Below, piece after piece: positions 1 through 8,546 of a stretch of 64,000 bases of DNA. Source of the stretch: Photobacterium profundum SS9 (GTDB lineage: Bacteria > Pseudomonadota > Gammaproteobacteria > Enterobacterales > Vibrionaceae). The translations under genes and the position numbers were made by a program. Position 1 is the stretch's first letter. The number at the start of each line of letters is the position of its first letter. The stretch spans positions 3,423,411-3,487,410 of the forward strand of contig NC_006370.1 of NCBI RefSeq assembly GCF_000196255.1, in the 5' to 3' direction. The notes under the pieces were generated by a model that was not told the DNA's origin, made no database searches, and was given only the letters and a program-made list of their open reading frames with translations.

Positions 1-260
1 ACTGGGGGTTGGCAGGGATAAGCTCGAGTAAAATACCGGGCATACCTGGCATTGGGCCTAAAGCTGCGCTGGAACTTTTATCGTTATATCCAGATCTTGA
101 TACCATTTTACAGGCTGAAGATTTACCCACTAAATGGCAAAAGAAAATAACCAAGCACCGAGAATCGGCAGAAGCGAGTAAGAAAGTCGCGTCATTAAAA
201 ACCGACCTAACGCTCGGCTTTAACTTACAAGACATTCGCTATCTAGCTCCTAGCTCCTAG
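1..260 (+). CDS. xni: Flap endonuclease Xni (ExoIX), 3' end only
   Basis: This is the C-terminal part of the Xni/ExoIX 5'-nuclease-like protein; the gene begins upstream of the window. The reading frame is already open at base 3 and gives WGLAGISSSKIPGIPGIGPK, the helix-hairpin-helix DNA-binding segment typical of the FEN/Xni family. The rest is the helical tail. The family acts on flap or branched DNA in replication and repair. The frame stops at 258-260 inside a tandem heptamer, which gives this protein a short LAPSS tail that E. coli Xni lacks. Its position next to rlmM-ygdD-gcvA resembles the enterobacterial order. Confidence 0.9.
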   Translation, partial: WGLAGISSSKIPGIPGIGPKAALELLSLYPDLDTILQAEDLPTKWQKKITKHRESAEASKKVASLKTDLTLGFNLQDIRYLAPSS

Positions 261-268
261 CTCCTAGC
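244..268 (+). repeat. Tandem heptamer TAGCTCC (about 3.6 copies) over the xni stop
   Basis: The unit TAGCTCC occurs at 244-250, 251-257 and 258-264, followed by TAGC. The xni stop codon (258-260) is in the third copy. Because the unit is 7 bp, gain or loss of a copy changes the frame and moves the C-terminus. Confidence 0.85.
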
Positions 269-305
269 AAAGAATACGGGTAAACATCGTTATCCACATA
301 CAAAA

Positions 306-335
306 AAACGCCATCAATTCGATGGCGTTTTTTAT
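306..335. terminator. Bidirectional intrinsic terminator between xni and rlmM
   Basis: A perfect 10-bp stem, AAACGCCATC (306-315) and GATGGCGTTT (321-330), has a 5-nt loop. It carries T residues on the right and A residues on the left, so it can serve the convergent xni (+) and rlmM (-) transcripts. Confidence 0.85.
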
Positions 336-385
336 GTGTTCACGGCTACATTTTACGGCGCATTATCGAGGATAACGCCCTGTGA

Positions 386-1468
386 TTAGTGCGGAGAACG
401 ATTATCTAAGCAACGTACATGTACCGTTATTTCTTCACGGTCATGGTAAAGATGTTTAGCCTGTAGCTCGAACTTCATTCCATTTTTAATGAAGTATTGC
501 TTTAGGTTTTCAATATCTTGAAGTACTTCATCATAACGACCTTTCATTGGCAGTTTAAGGTTGAAGATAGCTTCTTTTGCCCATGCTTTAACCAGCCACT
601 CACCCATTAAGTGAGCAACACGTGCAGGCTTTTCGATCATGTCACATACGATCCATGTTACGTTTTTACGCGCAGGTTCAAACTTAAAACCATCTACAGC
701 ATGATATTTAACTTGGCCTGTATCCATTAGGCTTTGCGCCATTTGACCATTATCAATCGCATGCACAAACATAGAACGTTTTACTAACTGATACGTCCAA
801 CCGCCAGGGCAAGCACCCAGATCAACGCCCCACATACCTGGTGCTAAACGTTCATCCCACTCATCGCGAGGAATAAATACATGGAAAGCTTCTTCCAGTT
901 TTAGGGTTGAACGGCTTGGCGCATCTGATGGGAATTTCAAACGAGGGATACCCATGAAGAACTGCGAATTATTATTTGTGTAAGAATAACCCACGAAACA
1001 ACAACCCGGTGCGATAAAGCAGACGTGAAGCACTGGTTTCCACGTACTATCTTGTGCGTACAACACATCTTTCTTACGCATTGCTTGGCGAAGAGGCACG
1101 GTAAACTTACGACAGAATTTTAATAACTCTTTCGCTTCATTTGTGTCTGGCGTTTCAATACGTAGTTCACCACAACGTGGAAAACCTTTTACAGCTTCAA
1201 GGATCGGTGAAATACGATCTTCTTGCGGTAAGTCTGTTAGCAGTTTCGTTGCTGCGAACATTTGACGTGCAAAAATTAATGAAGAAAAAGGCTGTAATTT
1301 AATGAATTTATCGGCATCACCCTGCTGATGAAATTCAAATACCACATAACCGGTATTGTTTTTCGTCCGAGGAAAACCAAATAACTCCAGTTTGTTCGCT
1401 TTATCTTGAACTTCACCAGCACATTCTTTTTCAAAGCCTGGACGACAATACAATATAACGTGATTCAC
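386..1468 (-). CDS. rlmM: 23S rRNA C2498 2'-O-ribose methyltransferase RlmM
   Basis: RlmM uses S-adenosylmethionine to methylate the ribose of C2498 in 23S rRNA before 50S assembly. The 360-aa product matches the family length. It has the N-terminal RNA-binding part (starting [20 protein letters not shown]) and a Rossmann-type methyltransferase domain with the SAM motif [11 protein letters not shown] near residues 220-230 and a downstream VTWIVCDM segment. The ATG at 1468 is preceded by GAGG at good spacing. It lies 9 bp after the ygdD stop, so it is probably the last gene of the gcvA-hydrolase-ygdD-rlmM transcript. Confidence 0.95.
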   Translation of the reverse strand: MNHVILYCRPGFEKECAGEVQDKANKLELFGFPRTKNNTGYVVFEFHQQGDADKFIKLQPFSSLIFARQMFAATKLLTDLPQEDRISPILEAVKGFPRCGELRIETPDTNEAKELLKFCRKFTVPLRQAMRKKDVLYAQDSTWKPVLHVCFIAPGCCFVGYSYTNNNSQFFMGIPRLKFPSDAPSRSTLKLEEAFHVFIPRDEWDERLAPGMWGVDLGACPGGWTYQLVKRSMFVHAIDNGQMAQSLMDTGQVKYHAVDGFKFEPARKNVTWIVCDMIEKPARVAHLMGEWLVKAWAKEAIFNLKLPMKGRYDEVLQDIENLKQYFIKNGMKFELQAKHLYHDREEITVHVRCLDNRSPH

Positions 1469-1477
1469 TTTGAATCC

Positions 1478-1852
1478 TCAAGCTGAGCGCCAGGCAGCCA
1501 TTGCAAGCGCTGCCCAACCAATAATAAAACAAATGCCCCCCAGCGGAGTGATGGGGCCAAACCATTTTATCCCTGTTAATGCCAGCGCGTATAAGCTGCC
1601 ACTAAAGAGTAAAATTCCTCCTGCAAAAAACAGGGCTGCGTATAGTACCGCTTTTGTCGGCATAATGCGTGCCCATAATCCACATCCGAACAAAGCAAGT
1701 GTATGCCAAGCTTGATATTGCACACCAGTATTAAACACGTCGAGTAAATATGGCGGCAATTGCGATTTCAATCCGTGCGCGGCAAATGCACCAAGAGCTA
1801 CCATCACCACACCACTTAAGGCAGCGAAAAGTAAGATATTTCTAGAGTACAC
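1478..1852 (-). CDS. ygdD: DUF423 inner-membrane protein YgdD
   Basis: A small hydrophobic protein of 124 aa with about four membrane segments and the DUF423 signature (VALGAFAAHGL near residue 20, then a GVQYQAWHTLALF segment). No biochemical function is established for this family. The start is GTG at 1852, preceded by AAGGAGAG at optimal spacing. It overlaps the end of the upstream hydrolase gene by 11 nt, indicating translational coupling. The gcvA-ygdD-rlmM neighbourhood is shared with enterobacteria. Confidence 0.9.
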   Translation of the reverse strand: MYSRNILLFAALSGVVMVALGAFAAHGLKSQLPPYLLDVFNTGVQYQAWHTLALFGCGLWARIMPTKAVLYAALFFAGGILLFSGSLYALALTGIKWFGPITPLGGICFIIGWAALAMAAWRSA

Positions 1853-2552
1853 TCACGCTCTCCTTAATAAACTTAACCAAATATTTCACCGTCTTTTCTC
1901 GGTTTTCTTGCTCGGTATAACCTGATTTTTTTCTCGGTTTTAAACTATGATCACCATCAGGTAAAAATTTCACAGAAACCGAATCAGCATACTGCCAGCC
2001 TTCAACTTCTGGCCGCGTACCAAACGTATCACGCTCACCTTGCAGAATTAATGTTGGTAAAGTGGCAACTTTTAAATGCTCACCTCGAAAGTTTTCTGGT
2101 TTCCCCGGCGGGTGAAAAGGAAAACCTAAACACGCAACACCCTGTACTTTCGCCGCACAATTTTCGACATCTGGCGATTCATTAGCAACATCACTCACAA
2201 TCAAGCTCGCCATACGCCCGCCCATCGATTTACCACCAATCACTAATTTACCATCAGCGAATTGATCAATGTGGTGCTGCAGATCGAGTAACAGCTTAGG
2301 TTGACGATCAGGTGGGCGTTTTTTGCCGTCTTCCTGACGTTTAACCATATAAGGAAAGTTAAAACGAATCACCCGAATGTTATGCGCGGCAATACCTTGG
2401 GAAATTGCCGTCATAAACTCATGATCCATGTCAGCACCAGCACCATGAGCAAACAGAAACGTCGCTATTGCCTCTTCATCACATTTAGGGCCATCCACAA
2501 GGTAGGTAGGCAATGCAGGCTTCTCGTTAGCTTCTACGTCAGAATTAGGCAT
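1842..2552 (-). CDS. Alpha/beta hydrolase, dienelactone-hydrolase-like
   Basis: A single-domain alpha/beta hydrolase of 236 aa. It shows the oxyanion region FLFAHGAGADMDHEF, the nucleophile elbow GGKSMGGRMAS (serine in GxSxG-like context), an acid-bearing strand LILQGERDTFGTR and the late histidine in LPDGDHSLKP. The substrate is unknown. An in-frame start further upstream (2600) exists, but the ATG at 2552 is preferred: AGGAAG lies upstream of it, and it overlaps the gcvA stop by only 8 nt, a normal coupled arrangement. It is inserted between gcvA and ygdD relative to E. coli. Confidence 0.85.
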   Translation of the reverse strand: MPNSDVEANEKPALPTYLVDGPKCDEEAIATFLFAHGAGADMDHEFMTAISQGIAAHNIRVIRFNFPYMVKRQEDGKKRPPDRQPKLLLDLQHHIDQFADGKLVIGGKSMGGRMASLIVSDVANESPDVENCAAKVQGVACLGFPFHPPGKPENFRGEHLKVATLPTLILQGERDTFGTRPEVEGWQYADSVSVKFLPDGDHSLKPRKKSGYTEQENREKTVKYLVKFIKESVSVL

Positions 2553-3453
2553 CCGTAATATCTTCCTGTTCTCTTGCCGCTTTTGCCAATACCCAATCAC
2601 GGAAGGCTTGAATACGGCCAGTTTCAGCTTGTCGTTCCTGACAAACCAAATAAAACGCGTTTTTACTCATTAATATTTCATCAAACGGACACACTAAGCG
2701 ACCAGCATCTAATTCAGGCTGAGCAAGCACATTATTGCCTAATGCAATTCCCTGCCCATGTACAGCCGCCTGTAATACCATGGTGGAGTGGCTAAAAATC
2801 GGACCTTGATTCACATTAATGTCAGTCAGCTCATAGTGACGAACATAGTTTTTCCATTCTTTTCGCGACGTATCGTGTAAGAGAGTATGTAATTTCAAAT
2901 CACTTAAGGTGCGTAACGGTTTAATGCCAGCGAGCAACATCGGTGAGCAAACTGGTAATAAATATTCTTGATACAGCTTGTCAGCACGTAGTCCAGTCCA
3001 ATTGCCACGACCATAATAAATCGCGACATCGACATCATCCGTTAACGATCCCTCATCTAAATCAACCGCCTTAATACGCACATCAATCTCAGGATGTTGC
3101 TCATTAAAATCAGCTAAACGAGGCACCAACCATTGAATAGCAAAACTAGGAGGTAAACTAATGGTTAACGCACCTTTCGCCCCCCTTTCTAGCACTTTAT
3201 CTGTTGCTTCAGATATCGCTGAAAAAACATCTTTTATATCGAGAAAGTAACTTTGCCCCTCTTCTGTCAGCAACAATGAACGGTTACGACGACGGAATAA
3301 TTTAAGCCCAAGAAATTCTTCAAGTGCTTTAATTTGGTGGCTTACAGCAGCTTGTGTGACAAATAGCTCTTCCGCAGCTCGCGTAAAACTTAAGTGCCGT
3401 GCGGCTGCTTCAAAGACCTTCAATGAGTTAAGCGGTGGTAATCGTCTAGACAT
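2545..3453 (-). CDS. gcvA: LysR-type regulator GcvA of the glycine cleavage system
   Basis: A 302-aa LysR-type regulator. The N-terminal winged helix-turn-helix (LKVFEAAARHLSFTRAAEEL, then TQAAVSHQIKALE) is followed by the substrate-binding effector domain. In enterobacteria GcvA controls the gcvTHP glycine-cleavage operon and the divergently transcribed sRNA gene gcvB. The same divergent arrangement is seen here, which strongly supports the assignment. The first gene of a probable four-gene minus-strand operon. Confidence 0.93.
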   Translation of the reverse strand: MSRRLPPLNSLKVFEAAARHLSFTRAAEELFVTQAAVSHQIKALEEFLGLKLFRRRNRSLLLTEEGQSYFLDIKDVFSAISEATDKVLERGAKGALTISLPPSFAIQWLVPRLADFNEQHPEIDVRIKAVDLDEGSLTDDVDVAIYYGRGNWTGLRADKLYQEYLLPVCSPMLLAGIKPLRTLSDLKLHTLLHDTSRKEWKNYVRHYELTDINVNQGPIFSHSTMVLQAAVHGQGIALGNNVLAQPELDAGRLVCPFDEILMSKNAFYLVCQERQAETGRIQAFRDWVLAKAAREQEDITDA

Positions 3454-3513
3454 AGTTTTCCGATGCTGGCTGATGCATTAGTTTTTTTAATGGTGAGTAT
3501 TATAAATTGTCCA

Positions 3514-3542
3514 TTGTTCAAGTGCTACATAAACCCTATTAT
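3514..3542 (+). promoter_or_regulatory. gcvB promoter
   Basis: TTGTTC (3514-3519) and TATTAT (3537-3542) are separated by exactly 17 bp and point towards the GcvB sRNA; predicted transcription start near 3549. The divergent gcvA promoter must share this ~95-bp space, where GcvA operators would be expected. Confidence 0.65.
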
Positions 3543-3548
3543 TCGTTT

Positions 3549-3740
3549 CGCAACGTAGGCTTAAGCGTCTGATATTCTGCCCTCTGGCATTATCGGTTAA
3601 GTCAATGTTGCGATGTTGTGTTTGCATATTGTCCGAGTTGTGTCGGACAGGTAGTGAATCTACCATTTACTTCTTTTTTGTTTGACCTGTCTGTCAAAGT
3701 TTGATTCTTAGCACTGCGCCCCAACGCAGTGCTTTTTTTT
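3549..3740 (+). ncRNA. gcvB: GcvB small regulatory RNA
   Basis: GcvB is an Hfq-dependent sRNA that represses many amino-acid and peptide transporter mRNAs through a GU-rich seed. Identification rests on context (divergent from gcvA) and on conserved blocks in the right order: the seed GATGTTGTGTTTGC (about 3613-3626), a hairpin with arms GTCCGA and TCGGAC, a second hairpin GGTAG/CTACC, the ACCTGTCTGTC block, and a final GC-rich hairpin AGCACTGCG/CGCAGTGCT with eight T residues ending at 3740. The predicted length is about 190 nt, against about 205 nt in E. coli. The 5' end is inferred from the promoter. Confidence 0.9.
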
Positions 3741-3891
3741 ATCTGTACCTTTCTTATCGGCAAAACACACATCCTGAAAGTATAATTACTCAAAGAATAG
3801 AGAAATTATTTAAGGAATAGGGATATCTACTTGCCCTTGCCGTAAATAATTAGCATGATCGCTCCCTTAAATTTACGCAATGTGACTCGCC

Positions 3892-5112
3892 ATGACTGCT
3901 CAATTCGATATCAATCAAGTTTATCAACAGTTCCCAGCCTTACAACAAAACTGTAATGGCCAGCCGCTTGTCTATCTCGATAGTGCAGCAACGGCACAAA
4001 AGCCACTCGTGGTGATTGAAACGATCCAACAGTATTACAGTGGTCACAATGCCAACGTTCACCGTGGTAGTCATAGCCTAACAGCATCCGCGACTGCAAA
4101 ATTTGAACAAGCTCGCCAAACCGTTCAACAATTTATTCATGCTCAACATAGTTGTGAGATCATTTGGACCCGTGGCGCGACAGAAGCGTTAAATCTTATC
4201 GCCCAGACATATGCTCGCCAAACGTTACAACCGGGTGATGAAATTTTAGTCAGTGAACTAGAACACCACGCGAACATCGTGCCTTGGCAAATCGTCGCCG
4301 AGCAAACGGGCGCAAACGTGGTTAAAATACCCATGCTTCCCGATTGCACGCTAGACATGGATGCCTTCCACCAGCTATTAACCAATAAAACCAAAATTGT
4401 CGCAATTGCCCATATCACCAATGTGACAGGCACGCGTAACCCTATCGAAGCAATAACGACTGCTGCCCATCATTACAATGCGGTTGTTGTTGTTGATGGT
4501 GCTCAAGGTATTGTTCATGAGGCGGTAGATGTTCAAAAGCTGGATGCCGACTTTTATGTTTTTTCTGGGCATAAACTCTATGCACCTGCGGGTATCGGTG
4601 TACTTTATGGCAAGAAAGCACTGCTCGAGGCGATGCCTCCTTGGCACGGTGGTGGCAAGATGGTTGAGAAAGTATCATTCTCTGGTACTACATTTTCAGC
4701 CTTGCCAGGTAAATTTGAAGCTGGCACCCCTAATGTCGCAGGTAGCCTTGCATTAGCGACAGCCATTGAATGGTTAGAAAGCTTAGATCGTCATGGTGCC
4801 GAAAAGCACATTGCACAGCTTCGTCAAAAAGCCATTGAGGGTATTAGCGAAATTGATGATTTACGTATCATCGGCCTACAAGAGCATGCGAGCATATTTT
4901 CATTTGTGGTTGATGGCGTGCACCACCAAGATATTGCTACCCTACTCGACCAACAAGGCATAGCATTACGAGCTGGGCATCATTGTGCTCACCCGATGCT
5001 TGATGCATTAGGATTAACGGGAACGTTGCGCGTATCATTGGCCCTATACAACACAGAACAAGACGTCGAGCGCTTTATTGCTGCGCTCCATAAAGCCTGT
5101 AGTTTGCTGTAA
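3892..5112 (+). CDS. csdA: Cysteine desulfurase CsdA (class V aminotransferase fold)
   Basis: A pyridoxal-phosphate enzyme that removes sulfur from cysteine (also cysteine sulfinate or selenocysteine) and passes it as a persulfide to CsdE. 406 aa, the usual CsdA/SufS length. The PLP lysine is Lys228 in FSGHKLYAPAG, and the persulfide cysteine is Cys365 in RAGHHCAHPML. N-terminal LVYLDSAATAQKP and the NANVHRGSHSL substrate loop are also visible. It is followed 14 bp later by csdE, and tcdA (csdL) is convergent just beyond, reproducing the CsdA-CsdE-CsdL sulfur-relay neighbourhood. Confidence 0.95.
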   Translation: MTAQFDINQVYQQFPALQQNCNGQPLVYLDSAATAQKPLVVIETIQQYYSGHNANVHRGSHSLTASATAKFEQARQTVQQFIHAQHSCEIIWTRGATEALNLIAQTYARQTLQPGDEILVSELEHHANIVPWQIVAEQTGANVVKIPMLPDCTLDMDAFHQLLTNKTKIVAIAHITNVTGTRNPIEAITTAAHHYNAVVVVDGAQGIVHEAVDVQKLDADFYVFSGHKLYAPAGIGVLYGKKALLEAMPPWHGGGKMVEKVSFSGTTFSALPGKFEAGTPNVAGSLALATAIEWLESLDRHGAEKHIAQLRQKAIEGISEIDDLRIIGLQEHASIFSFVVDGVHHQDIATLLDQQGIALRAGHHCAHPMLDALGLTGTLRVSLALYNTEQDVERFIAALHKACSLL

Positions 5113-5126
5113 AAAGAGAGAAAATC

Positions 5127-5561
5127 ATGACTGACGCGACACTGCCTCAACATCCATTCGGAACAGAAATTACCGCGAACGATATCGTTGAGCAGATGCA
5201 AGCTGCGAATGGCTGGGAAGATAGATACCGCACAGTGATTCAATTAGGGAAAAAACTGCCCGCATTACCTGATGTATTTAAGCACGAAGAGTTGAAAGTG
5301 AGTGGCTGTGAAAGCCAAGTATGGTTAGCGCATGAAGCACAAGATGGTCAGTTTCATTTTATGGCAGATTCAGATGCGCGCATTGTACGCGGTCTTATTA
5401 CGTTAGTGCTTGCTGCTTACGAAGGCAAAAATGCGGAAGAAATTCGAGCATTTGATATTGATACCTATTTTGAACAACTTGGTTTGATTGCCCACCTTAG
5501 CCCATCACGTGGCAATGGTTTAAAAGCCATTGTGGAACAAATTAAAGCGCTTGCTGACTAG
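5127..5561 (+). CDS. csdE: Sulfur acceptor protein CsdE
   Basis: A SufE-family sulfur acceptor of 144 aa that accepts persulfide sulfur from CsdA and stimulates its desulfurase activity. The acceptor cysteine is Cys61 in the motif SGCESQVW, the same number as in E. coli CsdE. The ATG has a strong AAAGAGAG leader and lies 14 bp after csdA, so the pair is an operon. It ends just before a strong hairpin terminator. Confidence 0.94.
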   Translation: MTDATLPQHPFGTEITANDIVEQMQAANGWEDRYRTVIQLGKKLPALPDVFKHEELKVSGCESQVWLAHEAQDGQFHFMADSDARIVRGLITLVLAAYEGKNAEEIRAFDIDTYFEQLGLIAHLSPSRGNGLKAIVEQIKALAD

Positions 5562-5600
5562 TGTCATCTTTTTGAATAAACGATCGTTTGTTTGAATTCT

Positions 5601-5628
5601 AAAAAGGAGAGCTTCGGCTCTCCTTTTT
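5601..5628. terminator. Terminator after csdE
   Basis: A perfect 12-bp stem (AAAAAGGAGAGC and its complement) is closed by a TTCG tetraloop and ends in a T run; the A run on the left also makes it usable for the convergent tcdA transcript. Confidence 0.9.
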
Positions 5629-5680
5629 ATCGCAAAAACAATGTACATAAATCAGCGGCTATCGACTCGCCGAGATAACA

Positions 5681-6493
5681 TTATTTCTGTAAATGCTTTT
5701 CAACTATTTTTTGAATAATACGAGAAACAGCGACAAAGCCGAATGTTGCCGTCACCATTGTTGCGGCACCAAAACCACTCGCACAATCCATTTTTTTAGG
5801 CCCTTCAGCCGATGCTTTGACATTGCATACCGAACCATCTGCTTGTGGGTACTTTAATTGCTCGGTAGAAAACACACAATCAATACCAAATTTACGTTTC
5901 GGGTTTTTACTGAAGTTATGAAAGCGGCGTAACGTATCACGCAGTTTCTTTGCCAGCGGATCTTGGATTGTTTTAGTTAAATCTGTAATTTGAATCTGAG
6001 TCGGATCAGTCTGACCACCCGCACCACCTGTAGTGATCACTTTTAGCTTATTGCTCTTACAATATGCCAGCAGCGCAGCTTTAGGCTTCATGCTATCAAT
6101 CGCATCAAGAATGTAGTCATAACGTGCATCAATATACTCTGCGATATTCTCGGGAGTAATAAAATCATCGATCAAATTGACCTTACACTCAGGGTTAATC
6201 AATTTAATTCGTGCTGCCATGACTTCAATCTTGCTCTGACCAATGGTACCTGTCATCGCATGGATCTGACGATTGATATTGGTAACACAGATGTCATCCA
6301 TATCAATTAACGTTAATTCACCCACACCTGAACGAGCAAGCGCTTCTGCAGCCCAAGAACCTACACCACCAATGCCTATCACACACACATGCGCAGCACG
6401 TAATATTTCAACTTCGCTGTTGCCATATAGACGGCGTGTGCCACCAAAACGTTGGTTATAATTCTCTGAGGCTGGGGTTTCTAATTCGCGCAT
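5681..6493 (-). CDS. tcdA: tRNA threonylcarbamoyladenosine dehydratase TcdA (CsdL)
   Basis: An E1-like enzyme that uses ATP to convert t6A at tRNA position 37 to its cyclic form ct6A. 270 aa. The adenylation domain has the nucleotide-binding motif VIGIGGVGSWAAEALARSG near residue 40 and the segment LIDMDDICVTNINRQ, both typical of MoeB/ThiF/E1 proteins. The protein receives support from the CsdA-CsdE sulfur relay, whose genes are convergent immediately downstream. The order mltA-tcdA-csdE-csdA is that of E. coli. Confidence 0.94.
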   Translation of the reverse strand: MRELETPASENYNQRFGGTRRLYGNSEVEILRAAHVCVIGIGGVGSWAAEALARSGVGELTLIDMDDICVTNINRQIHAMTGTIGQSKIEVMAARIKLINPECKVNLIDDFITPENIAEYIDARYDYILDAIDSMKPKAALLAYCKSNKLKVITTGGAGGQTDPTQIQITDLTKTIQDPLAKKLRDTLRRFHNFSKNPKRKFGIDCVFSTEQLKYPQADGSVCNVKASAEGPKKMDCASGFGAATMVTATFGFVAVSRIIQKIVEKHLQK

Positions 6494-6625
6494 AAATTAT
6501 TCACTGATAGCTAAGGATCGTTCAGATAAAGAATGAGCGCGTTTTATACGCGCTCTGGTAGAGATTGTCCAGTATCCCACAAATTGTAGGTGAAGGTGAT
6601 ATCGCTTAAAGCACTCGACTCAGGC

Positions 6626-7729
6626 TTACTTTTCAGCGGCTGGCATTAACCACGGTTCTTCAGTGGCACTGCCTTGAAGCCCAAGCTTCCACACCCGACC
6701 AAAATGTTTGTAGTGACCAGCATCCGTTCCTGCCTGTTTTCCCATGCCATGGTATAAATCAAGGTGATTCTTCTTCACTGCGCCGCCTGTATCAAGCGCC
6801 ATTAGCAACTTCAAGACATGCTGACCGTTCCAGTTACCCGCCTCATCTAATTGAGGGACTTCGGCTAAGATAACACTGCCCATTGGTAAGTATTCTCGAT
6901 CTGCGGCCACGGAAGCATGCGCCAGTAATGGAATACCCGCCGTTCCCATCACATCTAAAGATTCTTTAGGCTGGAAGAAAACATACGATGGGTTTTGCTC
7001 TAACAACTCACGAACCGTCGCTTCGTCATTCGCATTAACCCATTCTTCAATCGCTTTCAGTGACATTTTTTCACGGGGTACTTCGCCACGATCAATCAAC
7101 ACTCGTCCAATACTGACATAACGATGACCATTTTTACCTTTGTATGCGAAGTACTGTAATTCACCATCATCGTCGAAATGCACAAAACCGCTGCCTTGCA
7201 CTTCCATCATAAAGACATCAAGCATCGATGCACTGTAACCGAGCTCTAATCCTTGGCCGTCTAATGCACCTTGGTAAATCTCTTCACGGCTAGGGCAACG
7301 TTCTTCACACGTTGGCATGCCATAAACAGGATAACGGTATGTCTCATCAGGTTGGTGGCGCAGCTCAATCACGGGTGAGTAATAACCCGTAAACATTACA
7401 TTTCCTTTACTATCTCCGCCCCCCATTTGAGCCACTTGGATACCATAATTCCCCAACTGGCGAGGGTCGCCGTTTTGTTCTGCCCAATTATCAATCTGAC
7501 GATAAAGCGATTCATATTTTTTAGCCATTGACGGTGAACGCTCAATAACCCTTTCCATCTGCTCTGAAAAAGTACTGTAATCTTGAGGTTGTTCAGACTC
7601 TACCGTGGGTACTTCATTCAAGACTTGTTCAAAGTCCCCGTCTATATATTGTTGTCCACGATTTGTAGGCAACTGCGAGCACCCAGCTAAACCAATGATA
7701 ATCATTGCAATTGTTATTTGACGAAACAC
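6626..7729 (-). CDS. mltA: Membrane-bound lytic murein transglycosylase A
   Basis: An outer-membrane lipoprotein that cleaves the MurNAc-GlcNAc bond of peptidoglycan to form 1,6-anhydro ends. 367 aa. Signal peptide with lipobox LAGC gives lipidation at Cys17. The C-terminal 3D-type domain holds the catalytic aspartate in MALDTGGAVKKNHLDLYHG. The residues after the cysteine (S, Q) favour outer-membrane sorting. It lies about 130 bp upstream of tcdA on the same strand and may be co-transcribed. Confidence 0.94.
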   Translation of the reverse strand: MFRQITIAMIIIGLAGCSQLPTNRGQQYIDGDFEQVLNEVPTVESEQPQDYSTFSEQMERVIERSPSMAKKYESLYRQIDNWAEQNGDPRQLGNYGIQVAQMGGGDSKGNVMFTGYYSPVIELRHQPDETYRYPVYGMPTCEERCPSREEIYQGALDGQGLELGYSASMLDVFMMEVQGSGFVHFDDDGELQYFAYKGKNGHRYVSIGRVLIDRGEVPREKMSLKAIEEWVNANDEATVRELLEQNPSYVFFQPKESLDVMGTAGIPLLAHASVAADREYLPMGSVILAEVPQLDEAGNWNGQHVLKLLMALDTGGAVKKNHLDLYHGMGKQAGTDAGHYKHFGRVWKLGLQGSATEEPWLMPAAEK

Positions 7730-7984
7730 GGTAAAGACCTATATTGATAAATTTATGAGCATGATAATTATGCCCCGCACGCCAGCGCACAGCACGACAC
7801 ATTACGAACACAAGCAAACACTTACTTCATATCGCTGAATAATTATTTTAACGGTAAACCGTTTCAATGTGTCATGGTTTTGTTTTTAACGCGAGAGAAT
7901 ACCAATGGATGCGCAACTTAGTAAGTGATTGGTAAATGAAAAAGACATAACTATAACTGAATCAAATAGGATGTCGCTGGCGCA

Positions 7985-8359
7985 TCACCCCTTTCGGGTG
8001 CGGGCAAAGGTTGAAATATAATGAGCGGGTTGTTGGCGTACTAAACGGTTAGATAAATAGTTATACAGATATACATCATCCCCAAGGCGATAACTTAGCG
8101 TATTACCATCCCATTGATAGTGAGTGCTAATTTGTCGTCCATTCACAAAAACACCCGATGCACGTAGTTCAAAGCTATCAGCAGCATAATGTGCGACCTC
8201 TTGCTCTGTCCATATACCATAAATATTCGCGAGGGGTTTAGGGGCAAACCAATCAACTTTGACCATTCCAGTTGCCATCATGATCGCTGAAATTAGTGTC
8301 ATAACAATAATTAAAACGAGAAATGTACTTTGGAATCTTTTGAGATTTGTACTATTCAT
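7985..8359 (-). CDS. Small membrane-anchored protein, probably DUF2850
   Basis: A 124-aa protein with one N-terminal membrane segment (about residues 12-33) and a C-terminal domain rich in tyrosine and tryptophan (WFAPKPLANIYGIWTEQEVAH, WDGNTLSYRLGDDVYLY). The pattern and the position beside argA fit the DUF2850 family of Vibrionaceae, from memory. Function is unknown. Topology suggests a periplasmic domain anchored in the inner membrane. Confidence 0.7.
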   Translation of the reverse strand: MNSTNLKRFQSTFLVLIIVMTLISAIMMATGMVKVDWFAPKPLANIYGIWTEQEVAHYAADSFELRASGVFVNGRQISTHYQWDGNTLSYRLGDDVYLYNYLSNRLVRQQPAHYISTFARTRKG

Positions 8360-8546
8360 TACCTGTCATACACAACGAAATACATGTCGTAATATACCTA
8401 ATTCAAAAAGGAATATTGCGCTAAAACCTTTCGCTTATTGAAGAATGGGATCTTGAATCAAAAAAAATATTACAATACTGGCTGTACAATTTCGCTAATT
8501 CATTTACTTTGAGTGAATAAGCATTTCCTTACATGGATGTAATACA

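Noticed and set aside
3602..3793. 63-aa ORF on the minus strand
   Set aside because: It overlaps GcvB and its terminator, has no ribosome site and a composition dictated by the sRNA.
8440..8546. Possible ARG boxes upstream of argA
   Set aside because: Two half-site resemblances (near 8454 and 8508) do not have the paired 18-bp spacing expected for ArgR operators.
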